The notes under the pieces are model-generated. The model had not been told where the DNA came from, did no database searches, and saw only the letters and a program-made list of their open reading frames with translations. DNA of 12,106 nucleotides. Source: Candidatus Nealsoniibacteriota bacterium. Lineage in GTDB: Bacteria > Patescibacteriota > Minisyncoccia > Minisyncoccales > PWPS01. This document shows, one piece after another, positions 8,186 through 12,106 of this stretch (its first letter is position 1; each line of letters opens with the position of its first letter). The stretch covers positions 1-12,106 of the forward strand of contig PWII01000029.1 in assembly GCA_003561025.1 (NCBI GenBank), in the 5' to 3' direction. A program made the translations under genes and the position numbers.

Positions 8186-8449
8186 ATGAGAAAATTTACA
8201 ATTTTAAGACATATCTTCCTTTTCTACTTTACATTGATGGGGCTTTTTCACTTTATACGTCTTGCCCTAAATTGGGATTTGGTTATAATAAGGGGAGAAG
8301 AGGTGTATAGCATTCATACACTGGGGAGTGCTCTCTATTTTCTTTTTTCTATTCTTGTCGTCTATTTAATTATTAAAGCAAAAAAAGAAGACAAAAAGAT
8401 AGAAATAAGCACAGAAGAAGAAAAAGAATTTAAAGAGGAAGAAGAGTAA
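8186..8449 (+). CDS. Small two-TM membrane protein of unknown function
   Basis: An 87-residue protein I do not assign to a named family. It starts with a basic segment (MRKF, R8), then a hydrophobic span at about 8-27, a short polar stretch containing DLVIIRGEEVYSIH, a second span at about 47-64, and a lysine-rich then glutamate-rich tail (65-87) ending in EEEE. The positive-inside rule predicts both termini in the cytoplasm. The first span, with its aromatic FHFIRL segment, resembles small uncharacterised membrane proteins of candidate-phyla bacteria as far as I recall, but I cannot confirm this. It has its own predicted promoter and lies 27 bases before the SurA-N-like gene, so the two are probably cotranscribed. 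The coding call rests on a clean membrane-protein pattern and its fit between neighbours. Confidence 0.75.
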   Translation: MRKFTILRHIFLFYFTLMGLFHFIRLALNWDLVIIRGEEVYSIHTLGSALYFLFSILVVYLIIKAKKEDKKIEISTEEEKEFKEEEE

Positions 8450-8476
8450 ATAGATTAAAAAATTAAAATAAAAATT

Positions 8477-9166
8477 ATGAATATATTTAAGCAGAGTTGG
8501 TTTTGGATTATTATTTTTGCAGTTTTTATCTCTTTTATTGTTTTGTCATATGGAGAGCAGATTGCACTTTTTATAAATGATGTGGATATTAATGACGTAG
8601 AAGGTGATATTGCAATAAGAGTAAATGACGAAACAATTAGCACTGAAAAGTTCAATGTTCTTGTTGGTCAATGGAGGGACTATATGCCTGACATGGAAGA
8701 AGAAGAAGTAAGAGAGATGGTTAAGGATGAGGTTGTTGGCATGCTCTTAACGAGGAGTTATATTAAGAGCAAGGATATAGAGGTGACTCAAGATGAGATC
8801 GATGATTTTTATAAGGTGATAATTGGTGATGAGGGTGATATTAGAGATAGAGAAGATATAGTTAGGTTGTATGAAGAGCAGGGAATGACCGAAAGTGATC
8901 TTGAAGAAGATGTTCTTATGTCGATAATACAAGAGAAGATATATGAATTGGCAGTAAAAGAGGGAGACATTGATATGACAGAGGAGGAGATAAGAGCAGA
9001 ATATGAAGAATATTATGAACTTATGTTAGAGTATGGTGTTGAAGAAGAGGAAATCGGAACATATGAAGAGATAAAAGAAGAGATAATGAGGCAAGAATTT
9101 TATCAGCAGTTTGAAGAGGAGGTTGAAGAGTTTAGAAAAGAGAGCGATATACAAATACTAATTTAG
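8477..9166 (+). CDS. Membrane-anchored, very acidic SurA-N-like protein
   Basis: A 229-residue protein with one N-terminal hydrophobic anchor (about 8-25) and no cleavage motif I can trust, so probably anchored with its body outside the cytoplasm. After the anchor comes IRVNDETISTEKFNVLVGQW, matching the start of SurA/PrsA-type chaperone N domains ('vNge.It...f'), then helices with MVKDEVVGMLLTRSYIKSKDIEVTQDEIDDF and a second similar repeat around EKIYELAVKEGDIDMTEEEIRAEY. There is no parvulin prolyl-isomerase domain. By hand count 66 of 229 residues are Asp or Glu against about 20 Lys or Arg, giving a strongly negative body. By family knowledge it could be an extracytoplasmic chaperone or holdase; this is inference. 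The ATG at 8477 has an A/T-rich leader and is directly followed by the anchor. Confidence 0.78.
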   Translation: MNIFKQSWFWIIIFAVFISFIVLSYGEQIALFINDVDINDVEGDIAIRVNDETISTEKFNVLVGQWRDYMPDMEEEEVREMVKDEVVGMLLTRSYIKSKDIEVTQDEIDDFYKVIIGDEGDIRDREDIVRLYEEQGMTESDLEEDVLMSIIQEKIYELAVKEGDIDMTEEEIRAEYEEYYELMLEYGVEEEEIGTYEEIKEEIMRQEFYQQFEEEVEEFRKESDIQILI

Positions 9167-9247
9167 TATAGGCGATAAAAATAGAGAAAAACTTTGGGAC
9201 CTAAAGGAGAAAGAAAGATAAAAAATAACTCTATTAATATCTCTTAC

Positions 9248-9267
9248 AGGAGTTTTATTCTACTCCT
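9248..9267 (+). other. Short inverted repeat in the 9167-9339 gap, weak terminator candidate
   Basis: AGGAGT (9248-9253) pairs with ACTCCT (9262-9267) around an eight-base loop and is followed by CTATTTTGT. It lies about 80 bases after the stop of the SurA-N-like gene and before the next promoter, the right place for a terminator, but six pairs and a weak T tract make this uncertain. The rest of this 173-base gap is AT-rich and I see no gene in it. Confidence 0.3.
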
Positions 9268-9296
9268 CTATTTTGTAAATATCCATATAATAATGT

Positions 9297-9305
9297 TGAT
9301 ATAAT
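9297..9305 (+). promoter_or_regulatory. Extended -10 promoter for the nuclease-glycosylase pair
   Basis: TGATATAAT (9297-9305) is a perfect TATAAT with an extended -10 TG one base upstream. No convincing -35 sits at 16-18 bases (the nearest is TTGTAA at 9273-9278, too far), as is common for extended -10 promoters. The ATG of the nuclease gene follows 34 bases later, the same short leader seen upstream of other genes in the window. Confidence 0.55.
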
Positions 9306-9339
9306 CTTGTATTAAAGGATTATTTTTTGCTTTCTAAAA

Positions 9340-10362
9340 ATGTACGAAGAAAAAAAACTTTGGATCTCTTATTCTGCAATTTCACTGTTTTCAAGATGCC
9401 CACATTCTTATTATTTGGGCTATGAGTATAGGAATCCTGAAACGGGAAACAGAATACAGACGGTTAATCCCTATCTTTCACTGGGGTCAGCTGTTCATGA
9501 AACAATAGAAGATCTTATAGATGTTCCCATTAAAGAGAGAATAAAAATTTCTCTAACAGAACGATTTAGCGATATTTTTAATAGATATAGAGGTCTTAAG
9601 GGTGGCTTTATTTCATCTAAGAAGGAAGAAGATTTCAAAAAAAGAGGCTTAGAGATGGTGGAGCGAGTGGAAAAATCACTATTTTTAAAAAGACCATCTA
9701 CAAAAATAAAAAAATTCTTGCCAAGCGTTAATCTAATAGGAGATAATGTTAAGCTTGTCGGTAACATAGACTGGGTAGAGGTTCTTCCGAGCGGAAAAGC
9801 ACATATTATCGACTTTAAGACGGGGAACAATCGAGAATCAAATCAATCCCTGCAACTTCCCATTTATCGGATTTTGGCAGAAGAAAATTTACCGCTTGAA
9901 ATAGAAAAGACCAGCTATTGGTATCTTCAGCACGATGATAGTCCGGCAGAGCATAAGATTGGAGAAATTGAAAATCACTTAAAGACAATAAAGGAGATAG
10001 CAGGTGCTATTAAAGACGCGGTAGAAACGGGATATTTTCCATGTAAATATAATAAGAGATGCTTTTCCTGTAAGGAGTATGAAGATATCTTTAACGGAAA
10101 TGCGGAGCTGGTTGATACGGATAAAAAGAGAAAAAAAGATATTTTTTGTATTATAAAGGAGAGCGATGTTGTTGAAAAGATAATGGATGAAGATTTTTTA
10201 AATGACAAAGAGAAAGATATTTTTAAAAAGCGAATTGATAGGGGAGAGATAGAAGAAGATAGTGCTAAAAAAGATATTCGGAAGATAAAAGAAAAGATAA
10301 AAGAAAATCTTTCAAAAAAAGAGCTTAAGGTATTAGTAAATCTACTAAAAGATGAGAAGTAG
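9340..10362 (+). CDS. Stand-alone Cas4/AddB-like PD-(D/E)XK nuclease with probable Fe-S site
   Basis: A 340-residue RecB-family nuclease. Active-site motifs are complete: GSAVH (H53), GNID (D144), IIDFKTG (D158, K160) and QLPIY (Q172, Y176). Four cysteines sit where Cas4 and AddB nucleases hold a 4Fe-4S cluster: C20 in RCPHSYYLGY before the catalytic core, and C235, C241 and C244 after it. The C-terminal trio is spaced C-x5-C-x2-C, the reverse of the usual C-x2-C-x5-C order. Residues about 255-340 form an extra lysine/glutamate-rich, probably helical tail that is not part of the nuclease core. No helicase domain is attached and there are no cas genes nearby, so a repair role is more likely than CRISPR adaptation. 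It may act with the short helicase or the fused helicase-nuclease. The ATG at 9340 comes after an in-frame stop at 9313. It overlaps the glycosylase gene by 11 bases. Confidence 0.88.
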   Translation: MYEEKKLWISYSAISLFSRCPHSYYLGYEYRNPETGNRIQTVNPYLSLGSAVHETIEDLIDVPIKERIKISLTERFSDIFNRYRGLKGGFISSKKEEDFKKRGLEMVERVEKSLFLKRPSTKIKKFLPSVNLIGDNVKLVGNIDWVEVLPSGKAHIIDFKTGNNRESNQSLQLPIYRILAEENLPLEIEKTSYWYLQHDDSPAEHKIGEIENHLKTIKEIAGAIKDAVETGYFPCKYNKRCFSCKEYEDIFNGNAELVDTDKKRKKDIFCIIKESDVVEKIMDEDFLNDKEKDIFKKRIDRGEIEEDSAKKDIRKIKEKIKENLSKKELKVLVNLLKDEK

Positions 10363-10942
10363 TCTTTTAAAAGAGATAAAGAAGGAGGTATTAAATTTAA
10401 AAAAATCTCCACTCTATGCTGAGAGGATAAAAAACAACTACTTTCCCGTAATTGGTGAAGGAAGTCATAATGCAAAAATAGTTTTAATCGGAGAGGCTCC
10501 GGGCAGGAGCGAAGCGAAGACAGGTAGGCCATTTTGTGGTAGCGCGGGGAAGGTTCTTGATATATGCTTAGAGCATATCTCTTTAGAGAGAAAGGATGTA
10601 TATATTACCAATATCTTAAAAGATAGGCCGCCTCAAAACAGAGACCCAAATAGTGAAGAGATTAAGATATATGCACCATTCCTAGATAGACAGATTGATA
10701 TTATCAAGCCAAAGGTTATAGTCACTTTAGGTAGATTTTCTGCTGAATATATTTTGGGAAAATTTGATATTATTTGCATAGTTAATAAGATAACAGCCCT
10801 TCATGGAAAGTCTTTCAGGGTAAAATTAAAAGGAGAGAAGATAACTGTAGTTACCTTGCTTCATCCCGCAGTTGCAGTTTACAACCCCCATAAGATTGCT
10901 CTCTTAAAAGAAGGATTCTGCTCTCTTAAAAAAAATATCTAG
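10352..10942 (+). CDS. Family-4-like uracil-DNA glycosylase lacking Fe-S cysteines
   Basis: A 196-residue enzyme of the uracil-DNA glycosylase superfamily, expected to remove uracil from DNA to start base excision repair. Motifs: GEAPGRSEAKTGRPF (48-61), YITNILKDRPPQNRDP (84-99, the family 4 'CRPPxNRxP' region with D91 for Cys), LGRFSAEYILG (126-136), HG at 151-152 and LLHPAVA (169-175). Family 4 enzymes normally carry a 4Fe-4S cluster held by a CxxC-like N-terminal pair and two central cysteines. Here the N-terminal site reads KKSPLY (no Cys) and the central 'EIxxCxPFL' position is Tyr107; the protein's cysteines (62, 72, 142, 190) are not in those positions. It therefore looks like a cluster-free variant. 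The ATG at 10352 lies in the last codons of the nuclease gene, implying coupled translation and linked roles. Confidence 0.88.
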   Translation: MRSSLLKEIKKEVLNLKKSPLYAERIKNNYFPVIGEGSHNAKIVLIGEAPGRSEAKTGRPFCGSAGKVLDICLEHISLERKDVYITNILKDRPPQNRDPNSEEIKIYAPFLDRQIDIIKPKVIVTLGRFSAEYILGKFDIICIVNKITALHGKSFRVKLKGEKITVVTLLHPAVAVYNPHKIALLKEGFCSLKKNI

Positions 10943-10969
10943 AAAGGATATTTTATTTTTTTTAAAAGA

Positions 10970-10978
10970 TGTTAGAAT
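10970..10978 (+). promoter_or_regulatory. Extended -10 promoter for the SPFH gene
   Basis: TGTTAGAAT (10970-10978) is an extended -10 (TG, one base, TAGAAT), with T-rich sequence but no clear -35 upstream. It is 34 bases before the ATG at 11013 and nearly repeats the TGTTAGAAG found upstream of xseA, including a preceding TTTTAAAA tract. Confidence 0.5.
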
Positions 10979-11012
10979 CAGGATATAGATATATTATTTT
11001 AATCTTTTAGAT

Positions 11013-11729
11013 ATGACCTATTTTTTTATTATACTTTTTGTTCTCCTAATTTTATCGGTAAAAATATTGAATGAATATGAGAGAGGGATAATCTTTAGAC
11101 TTGGAAGATTTTCTGCAATAAAAGGGCCGGGTATATTTTTGATAATCCCTTTTATTGATAGAATTGAAAAAGTTGATCTTCGTATTGTTACTCAAGATGT
11201 TCCTTCGCAAGACGTAATAACAAAAGATAACGTACCAATTAGAGTTGATGCGGTTGTCTATTATAAAATTGTAGACCCGCAAAAAGCGATTATTGATGTA
11301 GAAAATTATAGAAAAGCGACTTCGCAAATGTCGCAAACTTCGCTAAGAGGAGTTACCGGAGCTTCAGAGCTGGATGAGATCTTGTCGGAGCGGGAAAAGA
11401 TAAATAAAAAGTTGCACAAGGTTATCGATGAATCGACTGACCCTTGGGGGATTAAAGTTACTGCAGTTGAGGTAAAGCATGTTGAAATTCCGAAAGCGAT
11501 GCAGAGATCCATTGCAAAACAAGCTGAGGCTGAGAGAGCAAAAAGAGGCAAAATTATTTTAGCGGAAGGAGAGTATCAGGCAGCACAAAAATTAAAAGAA
11601 GCGGGTGATATATTAGGTACAGATCCAATTATCTTGAGGTATCTTGAAACGTTGACTGATGCATCAAGAGAGCCAAACACAACAATTCTGTTCCCGATGG
11701 AGCTAGTTAACTTTATTAAGAAAAAATAA
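11013..11729 (+). CDS. Slipin/stomatin-type SPFH (band 7) membrane protein
   Basis: A 238-residue SPFH protein, expected to oligomerise on the inner membrane and organise membrane microdomains or modulate proteases and channels. An N-terminal hydrophobic hairpin or TM lies at about 3-18, followed by NEYERGIIFRLGRFSAIKGPG, the typical band-7 start. The SPFH core includes VDLRIVTQDVPSQDVITKDN (54-73), VDAVVYYKIVDP and TDPWGIKVTAVEVKHVEIP (142-160). A helical stretch with KQAEAERAKRGKIILAEGE (169-187) and the closing FPMEL match slipins. It is shorter than many family members, having almost nothing beyond the final strand. Prokaryotic slipins often pair with an NfeD-like partner gene; none is visible in this window, and the next gene encodes an MscS-type channel instead. 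The start is ATG 11013 with no Shine-Dalgarno. Confidence 0.93.
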   Translation: MTYFFIILFVLLILSVKILNEYERGIIFRLGRFSAIKGPGIFLIIPFIDRIEKVDLRIVTQDVPSQDVITKDNVPIRVDAVVYYKIVDPQKAIIDVENYRKATSQMSQTSLRGVTGASELDEILSEREKINKKLHKVIDESTDPWGIKVTAVEVKHVEIPKAMQRSIAKQAEAERAKRGKIILAEGEYQAAQKLKEAGDILGTDPIILRYLETLTDASREPNTTILFPMELVNFIKKK

Positions 11730-11768
11730 CTTTTTAAGATTAAAATATTAACTTAAATAATAGATAAA

Positions 11769-12106
11769 ATGCTTTCAAATTTCTTAAACAATCCTCTTTT
11801 TCAGATTAGCTATTTTAATAACACTCTCTTTGATTATTTTTTCTTTTTTATTATCTTTTTTGCAATTGTTGTCGGATTTTTTGTCTTTAAATTGATTTTT
11901 CTTCGTAAGTTAGGTAAACGAATTAAAGATAATAATCTTCTGCAACTACCGATAGACATTATCGATAAGATACGTTCTCCATTTTATATCTATATAGGAT
12001 TTTATATCGGACTTACCGCTCTTGTTGTTCCGCCGATACTTATGAAATTATTTTTTGTAGTCTTGGTTCTGCTTATCGCCTATAGAGTTGTTATTGCACT
12101 GTCACA
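11769..12106 (+). CDS. MscS-family mechanosensitive channel, N-terminal part (cut by window end)
   Basis: An ORF opening with ATG at 11769 runs to the end of the window without a stop (112 complete codons). The visible protein starts MLSNFLNNPLFQISYFNNTL, then has a hydrophobic span at about 22-44, a basic linker (FLRKLGKRIKDNN), a region DIIDKIRSPFYIYIGFYIGL and further hydrophobic spans at about 73-90 and 94-112. This layout (a leading TM helix, a basic loop, then 'I(R/K)xPFYxxI' and paired helices) matches the N-terminal membrane part of MscS-like channels of bacteria with small genomes. The pore helix and beta domain would lie beyond the window, so the assignment rests on the membrane pattern and is not proven. 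The gene starts 39 bases after the SPFH stop and is probably cotranscribed with it. No Shine-Dalgarno is visible. Confidence 0.72.
   Translation, partial: MLSNFLNNPLFQISYFNNTLFDYFFFFIIFFAIVVGFFVFKLIFLRKLGKRIKDNNLLQLPIDIIDKIRSPFYIYIGFYIGLTALVVPPILMKLFFVVLVLLIAYRVVIALS

Noticed and set aside
9340..10362. CRISPR Cas4 as the identity of the Fe-S nuclease
   Set aside because: There is no repeat array, no cas1 or cas2, and the protein is longer than typical Cas4 with an extra charged tail. The neighbours are repair genes.
9975..10532. Minus-strand open frame of 185 codons
   Set aside because: It lies fully opposite the nuclease and glycosylase genes, is made of Ser, Phe and Leu runs that mirror the AAA/AGA/GAA-rich plus strand, and has no recognisable motif.
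10562..10578. Perfect seven-base inverted repeat ATATGCT/AGCATAT inside the glycosylase gene
   Set aside because: Lies in conserved coding sequence with no T tract; AT-rich inverted repeats of this size are expected by chance here.
246..11729. UGA recoded as a sense codon (genetic code 25)
   Set aside because: All eleven genes read through to full-length recognisable proteins without any in-frame TGA, and GGN glycine codons are abundant. Only avoidance as a stop can be claimed.
11730..11768. TTTAAG/CTTAAA inverted repeat between the SPFH and MscS-like genes as a terminator
   Set aside because: It is a six-base AT-rich stem with a 13-base loop and no following T run; the short gap points to cotranscription.

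Overview
The window is an AT-rich stretch (roughly one third G+C by eye) of a bacterial chromosome. Every recognisable gene lies on the + strand, and they are tightly packed: several overlap by 1 to 17 bases and the largest gap is about 170 bases. AGA dominates the arginine codons. No complete gene ends in TGA, and start codons follow A/T-rich leaders instead of clear Shine-Dalgarno sequences. This style, together with compact proteins (short UvrD, short SPFH protein, small membrane proteins), fits a low-GC, reduced-genome bacterium such as a Patescibacteria/CPR member. That placement is an inference; there is no rRNA or other phylogenetic marker here.

Layout. 1-248: C-terminal end of a sensor histidine kinase ATPase domain. 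262-4532: a 1072-residue UvrD-type helicase fused to a PD-(D/E)XK nuclease, followed with a one-base overlap by DNA polymerase IV (dinB). 4606-6103: both subunits of exonuclease VII (xseA, xseB) behind their own promoter. 6176-8092: a second, short UvrD/PcrA-type helicase, closed by a GC-rich hairpin. 8186-9166: two envelope proteins, a small two-TM protein and a very acidic membrane-anchored SurA-N-like protein. 9340-10942: a Cas4/AddB-like PD-(D/E)XK nuclease with a probable four-cysteine Fe-S site, overlapping a family-4-like uracil-DNA glycosylase that has lost its Fe-S cysteines. 11013-11729: a slipin-type SPFH protein. 11769 to the end: the 5' part of an MscS-type channel gene.

The window is mainly a DNA-repair and end-processing island: two SF1A helicases, two RecB-family nuclease domains, ExoVII, a translesion polymerase and a uracil glycosylase within about 10.7 kb. 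The rest are envelope genes. The most interesting idea is that the fused helicase-nuclease, the short helicase and the stand-alone Fe-S nuclease together form a split AddAB/AdnAB-like double-strand-break resection machine. No component of a defence system, CRISPR array, transposon or RNA gene was found.
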